NCBI RefSeq assembly: GCF_905475465.1
Contig: NC_062249.1
Coordinates: 11,048,501 to 11,112,500 of the forward strand
Reading direction: 5' to 3'
DNA: 64,000 nt
Origin: Pieris napi
Lineage: Eukaryota > Arthropoda > Insecta > Lepidoptera > Pieridae
Numbering within the stretch: position 1 is the first letter of the stretch; each line of letters begins with the position of its first letter. The translations under genes were made by a program, and so were the position numbers. The notes below the pieces were generated by a model. The model made no database searches. It had not been told where the DNA came from and was given only the letters and a program-made list of their open reading frames with translations. Below, piece by piece: positions 45,292 through 55,330 of this stretch.

Positions 45292-47686
45292 ATGTGGACG
45301 GCCGAAAAATTTGCAGTCGACTTCCAAGGATGTGTCAAGATGGACGTGCAGAAGATAATCACGCTAACTGTGCTTGTGTATTTACTACGAAAACGAAAAC
45401 GGAAGATTTCACGTAAAAGACAGTTTTGGGTGCATCCATTACTTTGCGAGAGAAAGACTAAAGGATTATATTATACTTATTTTTTGGATTTAAAAATGTA
45501 TGAGAAGAGATTCTTTAATTACATGAGAATGTCAACGAATACTTTTAACCTGTTACTGGATACAATAAAACCAAAAATTACTGGAACTGGTAACAACTAT
45601 CGGAAATGCATTCCAGCAGAAGAAAAATTAGTAATAACAATAAGGTAAGCTTTTTCTTTTTTAAATACAGAATGTTTAAAAAATACGTGATATATTTTAA
45701 AGGATGTTTCGGAATGGAGTATTGTGTACAGGAAAAATAAAAATAATGTGATAGGGCCTTTTTTTTACTTAAACTGCTAAACGGATTTTTTTGTAAATTT
45801 GAATTATACAAGACTTGATTCTGAATCACCCTAAACCACCACTGTTGCGTTTTTCACAACAACCTGTATAATTCATTGACCAAGGCTTTGCCACTTTAAA
45901 AAATTTATGAACTATTGTTCAGTAGTATTCTACTTTACGACTTTGAAAAGGAGAGGAAAAGGGCTTGCTTATAACATGTTTTTAAATATTAAAAAACTGA
46001 AGTAGATAATCAAATTATTTGTATTTTCATAACTTAAAAAATGGCAATTGTGAACAATTAATCATTCACATTGGGAAATAGGTCTATCATTTCTGAATTT
46101 TGAGAAATATCAGAATAATGAGTATGAGTATCGCTGTAATTTGAATCATCTGATATCCTGTTGGTAGTAGAATAACCTGAATAACTCGGTCGATGCGGGT
46201 CATATTCTTGGTCGTTAAGAGTATTGAAATTACTTGAATAGTTTATGCGCGCTGTTGTAGGTGTACAGTTCGGTTGGTATTTTTCTATAATTTCCATGAT
46301 TTCCATTTTCGCTTTGGTCTTCATTGCAGCAGGGATTGTTTGAAATCTTTCGAGGAGGGATAAAAGAAACAGTCTGTCACAATTTGAATCATTCTGTGTA
46401 GTCGCTATGGTCTTATGCAGAACTGAAATTAGAGGGTCTGTATCGGATTCTTCGTTTGGTATTTTTTTCTTCCTTTTTGTTCTAAGCGACTTTGATGCAG
46501 ACTGTTGAGTCTCAAGATCAGAAGATCTTGCACTTTCATTTTCTTGACTTGCCTCTTCGAGACTATTTTCTGTTGCGTTTGTGTCCAGCACTGATTTCAA
46601 AAACAGTAATTGGTTGAAATAGGTGTATTGTGATTTACGTTTTGCAGCAGAACCACTTTTGACATCTTTAAGACGGCGCAGCTCTCTTGTGAAACAGTCT
46701 CTAAGGTTTTTCCATCTTTTTTGGAGAGTAATGCCTGTAAATCAATAAATAAATGTAGTACATATTACAAAACTAATATTATGTTTATTAATGTGAATTT
46801 TATTTTCAGGTATTTGGCTACTGGGTGTTCTTTATCTCATATAAGTCATGAATACCGTATAGGGCTTCCTACAGTATCGGAAATAGTATTTGATGTTTGT
46901 GAAGCAATATGGGAGATATTAAAACCAATTGTGATGCCACAATTGACCAGAGATAAGTGGATTCAAACGGCTGAAGGTTTTCAAAAATACGCCCAATTTC
47001 CTAATTGCATCGGAGCCATCGACGGCAAGCACATTAGAGTTATCAAACCACAACATTCGGGATCTCTTTATTACAATTACAAGAATTATTTTTCAATCGT
47101 GTTACTTGCAATATGTGATGTAAATTATAAATTTCTTTACGTAGATATTGGAGCATACGGCAAATGCAGTGATTCGTCAATTTACAAAGACTCTGTATTT
47201 TATCATAGGCTTTTAAATAATGATCTCGATATTCCGAGCAATAACCCCATCAAAGAAAATGGCCAATCAATGCCGTTCGTTTTAGTGGGTGATGAGGCGT
47301 TTTCACTATCGGAACATATGATGCGACCGTATGCTGGGAGAAACTTGAATAATGTAAAGACTAATTTTAATTATCGACTATCCCGTGCCCGCCGCTATAT
47401 TGAATGTACATTTGGAATATTAGCCAATAAATGGCAGATTCTTCACCGACCCCTAAACGTCAAGAAAGAATTTGCAGTTGTGATTATAAAAGCTCTATGT
47501 GTGCTTCATAATTTTGTGCGAGAAAGAGACGGATATGATTTCAAGGACACGTTAACTGTACCAGAGGCTTTATTAGAAATACCTGCATGTTTACCTAATA
47601 GAGCAAATAGAACATCAACCGAATATCGAGATATATTCGCAAACTACTTCAGTACCGATGGTCGCTTGCCCTGGCACAATTTGTAA
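45292..47686 (+). CDS. Harbinger DDE transposase (HARBI1-like), two exons
   Basis: Exon 1 is 45292-45644 and exon 2 is 46810-47686, joined by GT...AG (intron 45645-46809; the split codon gives Arg-Tyr-Leu-Ala-Thr-Gly, a conserved Harbinger block). Length is 409 aa from the first ATG, or 393 aa from the ATG at 45340, which starts Met-Asp-Val-Gln-Lys; either start is possible. Catalytic region: Gly-Ala-Ile-Asp-Gly-Lys-His-Ile (Asp189), Val-Gly-Asp-Glu-Ala-Phe-Ser-Leu (Asp279) and Arg-Arg-Tyr-Ile-Glu-Cys-Thr-Phe-Gly (Glu316), with Ser-Asp-Ser-Ser at about 238-241. The first exon holds the basic N-terminus. The enzyme would cut and rejoin transposon ends in the nucleus, usually with its MADF/Myb-like partner. 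Reading into the intron instead adds only a few residues before a stop. No damage seen. Confidence 0.9.
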
Positions 47687-48217
47687 ATATATGGGTGCTC
47701 GCCGCGAGCCGCCATTGCGCGCCGTAAACAAAATGGCGTCGAACGCACATGCGGTATGAGTAATCTTTTTAAAAAGTTATTCCAATCATTACGAAAACCT
47801 GGGAAATTTTAGCAAATAATTGTCAAAACTCATGTGCAAAGCGAAAAATAGTAGAAATAAAATAGTTATACTTTTGACAATTACCTATTTGCTAAAATTT
47901 CTTAGATTTTGAATGAACGGAACAACTTTAAAAAAAAATCACTCATGTCACATATACGTGTCGAATGCTACTACAGCACCTGCTGCGTTTATTGTAGTTC
48001 ATCGCATTATTAATTTACTTAGGCATAATAAAATAAAATACTAACCAAGTTCTGCCTTTTCTTTATCTTCCATGGATTCACCGCCAAATATATCGACCAC
48101 TTCAAGCCACAACTGCCGCTTAACATCTTTATTGGAGTAATCATTTGATGCTAAATCCCATAAACCTCTTCTATTTTCAACTTCAATTATGAACCTTTCC
48201 GTGTCGAAATTGGCCAT
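46058..48217 (-). CDS. Harbinger MADF-domain protein, two exons
   Basis: Exon 1 is 48217-48046 and exon 2 is 46734-46058 on the minus strand, joined by GT...AG (intron 48045-46735), giving 282 aa. Residues 1-57 read Thr-Glu-Arg-Phe-Ile-Ile-Glu-Val-Glu and Gly-Leu-Trp-Asp; the split codon leads into Leu-Gln-Lys-Arg-Trp-Lys-Asn-Leu-Arg-Asp and Tyr-Phe-Asn-Gln-Leu-Leu-Phe-Leu. Together these form a full MADF (Myb/SANT-like) DNA-binding domain of about 100 residues. A Lys-rich stretch (KRKKK), a helical middle region with a BESS-like look (residues about 180-210) and a Ser/Thr/Tyr-rich C-terminus follow. The start is supported by ATGGCC next to the right terminal region. In PIF/Harbinger elements such proteins bind the ends and help import the transposase; that role is known of the family and inferred here. 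Confidence 0.85.
47756..47946. repeat. Foldback element nested in the Harbinger, about 190 bp
   Basis: Arms 47756-47828 ('atgagtaatctttttaaaaag', 'ggaaattttagcaaataattgtcaaaa') and 47872-47946 are inverted copies of each other with some mismatches. They lie in the intron of the MADF gene, downstream of the transposase stop. This could be a MITE that entered the Harbinger or an internal structural feature. Confidence 0.65.
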
Positions 48218-48487
48218 TGTAAAATAATCACTCTGTAGCTAGCTACACGTCTGGTCGCCGCGGCCGATGCGGTAGCACTGATGAATTTTAATACAGAAGT
48301 GATGTTCTCGACGGCCACGATTGGTCGCTGGTCGCGTGGCATCAAATTGGACGCCGCGGCCAACGGTGGCCGCTGGTCGCTGGCCGCTAAGTGCGTAGGG
48401 GCTATAGCGATTGCCATATAAAGTCCAGAATTCACTGGCCGCCGCGGCTAGGTCGCGGCGACCATGGTCGCCAGTGCGTAGGAGGCC

Positions 48488-48830
48488 TTAGAGGGTGGGA
48501 AAAAGGAAGATGTTAGGAATTTGATGAATTTCATTGTCATTAAAATATTTTAAGTGTCGAAAATTAATACAATTAATAAATTTATTTCTTTGAAAATAAA
48601 AACACGTGGCATTTTAATCTACAATTCGTCATTTGAGATTTCAATAAATTATTTTGCATAAAATACTAATATTTCATAAATTCTCTTTACGAAATTTTAA
48701 TTTTAAAATATCTATGAGGTAATTCACCCTTCTCACTCTCTCTTAATCGGTCTCATTCGCTCTCTCTTTTTTCTTCGACAAAAACGCTGCAAATCTTCGT
48801 GACGTTCCGTAAAAATTTTACCTTTACGAA
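48488..48830 (+). repeat. Right half of repeat split by Harbinger
   Basis: 'TTAgaggg-gggaaaaaggaagat', 'aagtgtcgaaaatt', 'aacacgtggcattttaat', 'ttcataaattctctttacgaaattttaatttta' and 'cttcgtgacgttccgtaaaaat' match 4997-5283 in order. This copy has an extra 'ctctctcttaatcggtctcattcgctctctc' block missing from the other copy. Confidence 0.8.
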
Positions 48831-49049
48831 ACTAAAGAAGTTTATAAAAAATCTTGTTTCTAAATTAAATAATTTCCACGTTAAAAAAAGTGAACAATTA
48901 AACTAATAAGTAATTTTTAGTTTGTTTCCTAAGCTTCAAAAGCATAAAAATATAAAAACTAAAACATTTTCTGTATTAGGTTAGTTCCTATCAAAATCAC
49001 AAACACACAACAAAATTATAATATTTCTCGTAATATATTTTTTTATATA

Positions 49050-49330
49050 ACAGGGGACAAATAGGATGCTCACTGGATGTTAATAATACACATTGAAAGA
49101 AAACTCGCAAATGCGTTACCGGCCTTTTTTAATTGGTATGCTCTTTACTTAAAGGAATTGCTTTGGAGATACTTCAGTGGGCAGCTGGTTCTAGATAGTG
49201 TTGGTGCGCGGTAAAAACTGCCTTAACAAACGCTCACTTGTGGATCAACGGACGGAGGTGATATGGGTGGAATTTTGTATTCTGGCTTGACCTCCGATGA
49301 TGCAGGAATTATTCCGAAAAATTTCTCTCT
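49050..49330 (-). mobile_element. Non-LTR 3' region, family A
   Basis: The plus strand shows the inverted blocks 'gcgttaccggcctttttt', 'cagtgggcagctggttct', 'gtgcgcggtaaaaactgcctta' and 'ttgtggatcaacggacggaggtgatatgggtgg'. The terminal tail is degraded. Confidence 0.6.
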
Positions 49331-49404
49331 CCATAGTGAACACGGTAGAAGTTGGAAGGAAACCCAAATCTCATCATTATGGTTTATCTAAAACATAAAT
49401 AAAA

Positions 49405-49713
49405 TCTAATATATAAAATTCTCGTGTCGCGGTGTTTGTGGTTAAACTCCTCCGAAACGGCTCGACCGATTCTCATGAAATTTTGTGTGCATGTTGGGTA
49501 TGTCTGAGAATCGGACAACATCTATTTTTCATCCCCCTAAATGTTAAGGGTAGTCCACACCTAATTTTTTTTTAATTTTTAGATAAATTGTTTTTTTTAT
49601 GATACAGCATTAAAAAATACATACAACCTCTAATTTTCACCCCTCTACGATAAACCCCTATTTTTTACTATAAATGATATACATGGCAAAACGACGTTTG
49701 CCGGATCAGCTAG
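49405..49713 (+). mobile_element. Complete non-autonomous Helitron, 309 bp
   Basis: Starts TCTAATATATAAAATTCTCG after an A (49404) and ends CTAG (49710-49713) before a T. A 3' hairpin GGCAAA-ACGAC-GTTTGCC sits about 10 bases before the end. The interior ('gtttgtggttaaactcctcc', 'cgaccgattctcatgaaattttgtgtgcatg') is one I recognise as widespread in Lepidoptera. Shares both termini with 41676-41875. Confidence 0.78.
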
Positions 49714-50267
49714 TATCTTATAATATACAAATTTTATAAACAGTCGACATATCTCGACAAATGTGCAACAACAACGAAAAAGAACATTAGTTACAATGTA
49801 ATTACATCAGTTGGGAGCTGAATATATTGGTCCAAGTTTCTAATTAATAGGGACGAGGATCTTGCAATAAAACTGGCTTAATTAAAGATGCAGCGCCAAC
49901 GAGTAAATCGTAGGGGTCCGACGGTATCAAGAGAAATGTTCATGAAAACACAATTTTTCATTCCTTTTGTCTATTTGCTTGTATTTGTCCAGTTTGTGAT
50001 TCAGAATGTATACGAATCTTCTATTTGAAATTATTTTTAATAAACCTATTTTATAAATCGGTGGTCAACTGTACATATTAGCTAACATTTAAACATGAGT
50101 TTGAATGAACATGAACAACCACATTATACTTTAATTGGTTCTAAATTGTTCTATATTAATACAATAACACTATTAAGAACTTAGCTTAGTTGTACGCTTT
50201 TGATAATTAATATCACGAAGTCCAAGATGTATGATTTGTGTTAACAAAACTGCACAGGCTCTGTATA
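49714..50267. other. No gene recognised
   Basis: AT-rich spacer between a Helitron and a MITE. Confidence 0.45.
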
Positions 50268-50432
50268 AAGGCCGATTTACATTATCTTAGTGTTTAGGAG
50301 AGTGCTTTAGTACAACTTGAAAGGCAAGTTCTTTAGCGTAGCGTTTACTAAAGCAAGTAGCGTTTACATGTTTCAACTAAAGTACTATCCTAAAGCACTC
50401 TCCTAAACACTAAGATAATGTAAATCGGCCCT
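50268..50432. mobile_element. 165-bp foldback MITE with about 43-bp TIRs
   Basis: The left end (AAGGCCGATTTACATTATCT and onward to 'gtgctttagta') and the right end are inverted copies with one mismatch in about 43 bases. The inner sequence remains partly complementary, so almost the whole element folds. Flanked by TA on both sides (50266-50267 and 50433-50434), which suggests a Tc1/mariner-type target. No coding capacity. Confidence 0.85.
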
Positions 50433-51289
50433 TACATAGAAAACATATGCTAGTCCCTTGCTCCACTGGTAGTCACTTCTTGCATTTTTAGAGGGTTCGC
50501 TGAAATTGTCTGGAATAATAGGTAATTCATTATCACGGAAGCAGACTATATAGTAGCTATAAAAGACTGGAAAATATTATCTGTTTGAGTAAATTTACGA
50601 AGTCAGTATAACTACACTGCTTTAGTAATGTGACTCAGCATTAACGCAGGTCGACAAGAGGAAGTATTTTAGTTAAAACAACGTAATAAAAATCATTAAG
50701 CATTATAAAACGTGGACTGAATGTAGTATAGCGTCTGTCACCATGAATTTTTAATGTAAAGTGTGGTTACTATGGCAACCATATTAATAATAATAATAGT
50801 TAATTTGCAAGAATATGGTACAAAAATGCTATGGTACAATTTAAAGTTCGCATATTCTGCCACACATAATGGCGTATGAAACTGTCATAAAAAATTTACG
50901 TAGAAGTTACAGATATTATGAATCATATCATTATAGTCAATTCTTATATTATTTGCAGTGATAAAATATCACATCATTAAAAAATATAATTACTTCATTA
51001 ATATTAATGTTCCACGCAAATAATCATTAATAGAATAAATTATTTTCCATAAGTAGTACATTAAGTCGATTTTTAAAAACTCTTTTAGGAATATCTTTTA
51101 ATTATTATAAGTGTTCTGTAGTCTAAAGCGCTATGTCCGAATTCTTGCTTTACATTTGTAGCTATGAATAAGGAAGTTCGGAAGGTGAAGTATCTACTTA
51201 TAATAGATAACTTTTAATTAAATATTGATTATATTGAATCCAAAAATAAACTTCTTAGTACACAGTTAAAGCTATTATAACTATACTTA
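50433..51289. other. No gene recognised
   Basis: AT-rich spacer. Confidence 0.45.
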
Positions 51290-51530
51290 AAATGTTTGAT
51301 ATGTTGCACAGATTCCCGTTACCAAAGACGTTGCGCCTACTGAATGCTGTCACCGACACTATCGACATATTTATATGTTCGCAGAGTGAATTCACAGCAG
51401 CGATATTGCTTATGTCACGTGTTTTATATTATATATTTTATTTCATCTTTTCTCGACATTATCGTATTGGCATAGTCTGTCTGGATAATGTATGTAATTC
51501 TGTAAATAAATAAATAAATTTACCCTCAAC
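51290..51530 (+). mobile_element. Retroelement 3' fragment, family D
   Basis: The frame at 51292-51425 reads Met-Leu-His-Arg-Phe-Pro-Leu, Leu-Asn-Ala-Val-Thr-Asp and Ile-Asp-Ile-Phe-Ile-Cys-Ser-Gln-Ser-Glu-Phe. This is the same text as on the minus strand at 10868-11010. It is followed by an (AAAT)n-like tail ('gtaaataaataaataaattt'), supporting a non-LTR 3' end. Family not named. Confidence 0.5.
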
Positions 51531-51624
51531 AATAAATTCATATTAACATAAATAATATTACGATAAGTTCATGGTCTGGCTCACCCAAAATGAACCAGAT
51601 ACCTTAATAAATATAGTTAAAACA

Positions 51625-51836
51625 AACTATAAAACACGCTTTTAAAGCATATCAAACTAAAAAGTGAAAAATAATTCCTAACTTAGGCGCTCTGTGCCAT
51701 ATTTTTCGTCTATCGAGCAACCCACCCTTTTCACAATAAAACCAGTATTTTTTGTTCATTACCATTTTCAGCCTAAATTAGGAATTATTTTTCACTTTTT
51801 AGTTTGATGTGCTTTAAAAGCGTATTTTATAGTTTT
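51625..51836. mobile_element. Foldback MITE with about 64-bp arms
   Basis: The left arm 51625-51688 ('aactataaaacacgctttta' ... 'aattcctaacttaggc') and the right arm 51771-51836 are inverted copies with few differences, around an 82-base centre. AT-rich flanks hide the target duplication. No open frame. Confidence 0.82.
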
Positions 51837-52051
51837 TTTAAACTATATTCATTTTCCACTTTTTAGTCCTAGCAGCAATACGTGTTGTCTCAATTTAATC
51901 GTATTGCTTTGTGGACTTAAAATTTTTTTTATTGTTTTTTCGAGATAAACCTATAAAATTATTATATTGTCGCTGATTCTTTATAAGTGTACAAAGTTTG
52001 AATTAAATCTGTCCGTTTAAAGTGGGTCAAAATCGAGTCCGAAGGAGTCGG

Positions 52052-52082
<31 letters not shown>

Positions 52083-52759
52083 CATACAGGTGAAGCTAAT
52101 ATAAAGCGTGTAAAAATACCCTATGTTTAGCCCTTCGTCAAATTAAAATCTACTATTCCCAAATGAAAATGCCAACCACAAATTTTGGGCGTGCAAATGA
52201 AATCTTTGCTAAATTGGTTAACCATTAATTTGTGAATTGTTTTTTGAGCTTTAACGAATATAATATTAAGTATGTTACATTATACTGTTTGTGACATTGA
52301 TTATAATTGTGTTAAAATTGGTGATTTAAATTATCTGTTCGAGTTTACAATGTTATTATGTCCGTAATGGCGATGATATTATACAATGAGTATTATTTTA
52401 AACGTTTATGTTAAATTAGATTACTGGTACACATATTTTAACAACAATTTCGGAAATAAATAAAATTTATTTATAATAAACCGAATCAAAGAGAAAACTT
52501 ATCATCAAATTACACAGTTTTAAGTTAAGTTCTACTTGCCATCATATTAATTACTATAAAAAGAGTTAAGTATGTTTTTTCTATCCAAGAATATCACAAC
52601 AAATTTTTAATAATTATTTTTTAAGTTTGGTGTTTACTTGGGTTCAATGGTGGTTAACAAATCGCTGCTACTTTGGCCTACGTAGATATTTCCGATCGCG
52701 ATCTCAGAAAGAATATCAAGATTGTTCTGATTGTTCAAAACTCTGCTGCGACCAGAGCT
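51837..52759. other. No gene; (ACAT)n microsatellite
   Basis: A tetranucleotide ACAT run at 52053-52088, about eight to nine units. The rest is AT-rich and featureless. Confidence 0.6.
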
Positions 52760-53175
52760 CACTTCAGCAAGAAAGACGATGTTTCTGTCCTTATTTTTGA
52801 GCGGAAGATTCTTCGAAGAGTCTTTGGTCCTGTTTGCGTCGACGGTGTTTGGCGTATTCGCTACAATGAAGAACTTTATAACATCCTAGACGACGCCAAC
52901 ATCGTCCAATTCATAAAGTGCAACAGGCTCAAGTGGTTGGGACATGTGCACCAAATGGCGGACGACAGAACCCCAAGGTCGTTACTGAACTTACAACCCG
53001 GAGGCAAAAGAAAACCCGGTAGACCGAGGCTGCGTTGGTGGGTTGGAGTTGTCAAGGACCTTAAAACAATAGGGGTTCGAAGTTGGACGCGGGAAGCTCT
53101 GGATATATTGCGAAGTGTACTTGATGAGACTAAGGCCCCACAAGGGGCTGTATAGCCATTGATATTGATGATTAA
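52760..53175 (+). pseudogene. Non-LTR RT C-terminal region, 130-codon open frame
   Basis: Open to a TAG at 53153-53155. Blocks in order: Leu-Ile-Phe-Glu-Arg-Lys-Ile-Leu-Arg-Arg-Val-Phe-Gly-Pro, Gly-Val-Trp-Arg-Ile-Arg-Tyr-Asn, Arg-Leu-Lys-Trp-Leu-Gly-His-Val, Lys-Pro-Gly-Arg-Pro-Arg-Leu-Arg-Trp and Ser-Trp-Thr-Arg-Glu-Ala-Leu-Asp. This is the textbook post-RT region of insect endonuclease-RTs of the RTE/Jockey-like kind. The RT and endonuclease are missing; the frame upstream to 52673 is not part of the motif. This is the longest intact RT scrap apart from the LINE. Confidence 0.72.
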
Positions 53176-54284
53176 TTAAGTTTAGTAATTCATTTAACAT
53201 TGTATATAGGTATATATCAATTTGTTATATAAGTCGTATTATATTTTATATCCTATCAACGAATACGATAGAGTTAAGTTATAATAGTGCAAGTAGACTG
53301 ATTTGGGTTTTTATGAATTGGTTACATATATATATTTTAGTTATTAATTAGAAGCGTAGAATATGTAAGCAATCATCGCACACTTGAAGCCAAAAGGAGC
53401 CCTTTAGTTTTTACCACACACATAAATTGTAATTTAACATTCTCGTTTCCGATAATGTCCAATAACACAAGTGTCACTAGCTTTACGAACTCTTCAATAA
53501 GTCAAGTAAGTTTTTTGTTAATCCAGCGTCGCAACCCCACTTACCCTAATGTATTTTAGTCATTTAGAATAAGTTAAAACTCTTAATGTCTTAAGCCTTG
53601 TATCTTCCTTGTTTTTTTTTATGGCTGTTAGTTTAGTGTGAAATTTTGTGGATGAGTGAAACTTTTTGTGGATAATATGTCCAATGTGTTTTATGTTTTA
53701 CTTTTATTTTATTTTTACTGTATAGAGATGTATCTGATTAGTTTCCTTAATAAATAAATAGTTATAAGCTCATATTTTAAACGATTAAAGTCAGTTGTTA
53801 CCCAGCTTCAAACAAAGTGTTTTATTTAACATACATATGTACATTCACGCCACCGAACTAAACTCGGGTTTGTATATATTATTTTTTAATTAGTTTGTTC
53901 GTTCGTTTGAACCGTACAAACATAACCATCGCAAATAATCTTAGACTTAATATCAATAAGCAGAAGAATTTTTATCTACTTATATTTAAAGCAGCTGTTA
54001 TGTGAAAGTTGTCTATCTCATTGAAATAGGCTACAAGATATAATGCAGCCGCTATCACCTATTAGATGCGGGGTTGTAAGGGGTTTCTCAACGCCTCAAA
54101 GAACCTTACAATAGATAATGTGCTTAGCTCTAGTGCCTCACGTCATTACTTTGAACACGCTACAATACAAGTTCTGATCCCAGTTCAAGACGACAATGAA
54201 AAGGCTATACTTGTTAGATAATGCAACACGATTAAAGATATTACAATTGTACATTGTGATCTTCATCAATGTTGCTAAGAATAA
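53176..54284. other. No gene recognised
   Basis: AT-rich. 54030-54190 is mixed-composition with no coding frame. Confidence 0.5.
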
Positions 54285-54370
54285 TGATTTTGATTCTTCT
54301 TCTTATAGTGCCATCTCCTTGCAAAGGTTGGCGATCATCATGGCTAGTTTAATTGAGAGGGTTCCTGACA
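54285..54370 (-). pseudogene. Non-LTR RT extreme C-terminus
   Basis: The minus strand encodes Lys-Leu-Ala-Met-Met-Ile-Ala-Asn-Leu-Cys-Lys, then a stop soon after. This is the same ending as at 22680-22715 on the opposite strand. Confidence 0.5.
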
Positions 54371-54414
54371 TACCAACTGTAAAAAATATATACTAACACA
54401 TAGGATAATTTGTT

Positions 54415-54525
54415 TTTTTTATATAACAGGGGTCAAACGGACAGGAGGCTCACCTGATGGTAAGTGATATCGCGCTCGCGAGTGCGTTGCCGGCCTTTTA
54501 AGAATTGGTACGCTTTTTTCTTGAA
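54415..54525 (-). mobile_element. Non-LTR 3' fragment, family A
   Basis: The plus strand shows the inverted family tail 'acaggaggctcacctgatggtaagtgatatcgc' and 'gcgagtgcgttgccggccttttaagaattggtacgc'. Only the last 110 bases or so are present. Confidence 0.65.
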
Positions 54526-55330
54526 AGAGTGTAGCATGAAATAATTTAAGGCTAAAAATAAAAAAAATAATGCAAAAATATTTTTTTTTATTTCAATAAC
54601 TTTAAACCAATGTTGGCACAAATGTTTATGTCGGTATTATATTAATCTGGGTTCAAATTTATTAATTAATGTGTAAAAGAAAAAACTCTTCAACAACAAA
54701 TGGTATTCCAAAATTTAACGAAAATATTGATCCGAGCTGGTACATTATAACTTCTATTTTTACGGATTTGAATGCTTTCGATAAAGTTTTAACACTATCC
54801 GTAGTATTGATGTGGCCTTGGAATCGCGCGGTTCAAAAACATTGAAGTCTGAATTAGAATTGCTATAGTATAGTGACAGCAGGTGTAGATAAAAGATAAA
54901 GTACACTATTTATTTTTATATTTAACTTGATATTAATATACGTTATGCATTTTTATTCACCCCTTAAAAACCCCGCATAAAATATCGTTTTAACGTTCAA
55001 CTATCTAAATGGGGTGTAAAATAACCTTTAGCGGAAACGATAAACTGCATATATTCAAGTATCTGCCCCAAAAGCTTTAAAAAGTTAGCGAATCTTCACA
55101 ATGTTTGGGTTAAATTGTGACCTGCGATATAATCTCAATGCATTTTCAACCCTCGAGATCCATGTACGTTTAAAGAGACTCATGTGATCTTATCTATTTT
55201 GAAATGTATATGGTGACAAAAATACGTCAGAAATTATTAGTCAAATTAATGGTTCAGAAAGCAAAAACAAATGCAAACAGCTAATTGACAATTCAAAAAT
55301 AATGCTTAATACCTACGTTTACTTTATGAT
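54526..55330. other. No gene recognised
   Basis: AT-rich. Nothing identified. Confidence 0.45.

Larger units (their letters stand above)
45215..48487 (+). mobile_element. Complete PIF/Harbinger DNA transposon, 3273 bp
   Basis: Flanked by direct TTA at 45212-45214 and 48488-48490, the PIF/Harbinger target duplication. Terminal inverted repeats of about 24 bp start GGCTGCCTACGCACTGGCGA on the left and GGCCTCCTACGCACTGGCGA on the right (reverse complement), two mismatches in the first six bases. Subterminal regions are very GC-rich and carry extra inverted copies of the end ('atggtcgccggtgcgtaggc' at about 45262). It contains both genes expected of the superfamily, a DDE transposase and a DNA-binding partner, with no break seen. 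It is therefore likely autonomous or recently so. Confidence 0.92.

Noticed and set aside
45578..45829. 83-codon minus-strand frame at the transposase exon 1/intron border
   Set aside because: Overlaps the real exon and AT-rich intron; low-complexity Leu/Lys/Phe text.
48187..48435. 82-codon minus-strand frame in the Harbinger right end
   Set aside because: Different frame from the MADF exon; produced by the GC-rich subterminal repeats.
52053..52088. CRISPR-like regular repeat
   Set aside because: It is a simple ACAT microsatellite with no spacers; no array with spacers exists in the window.
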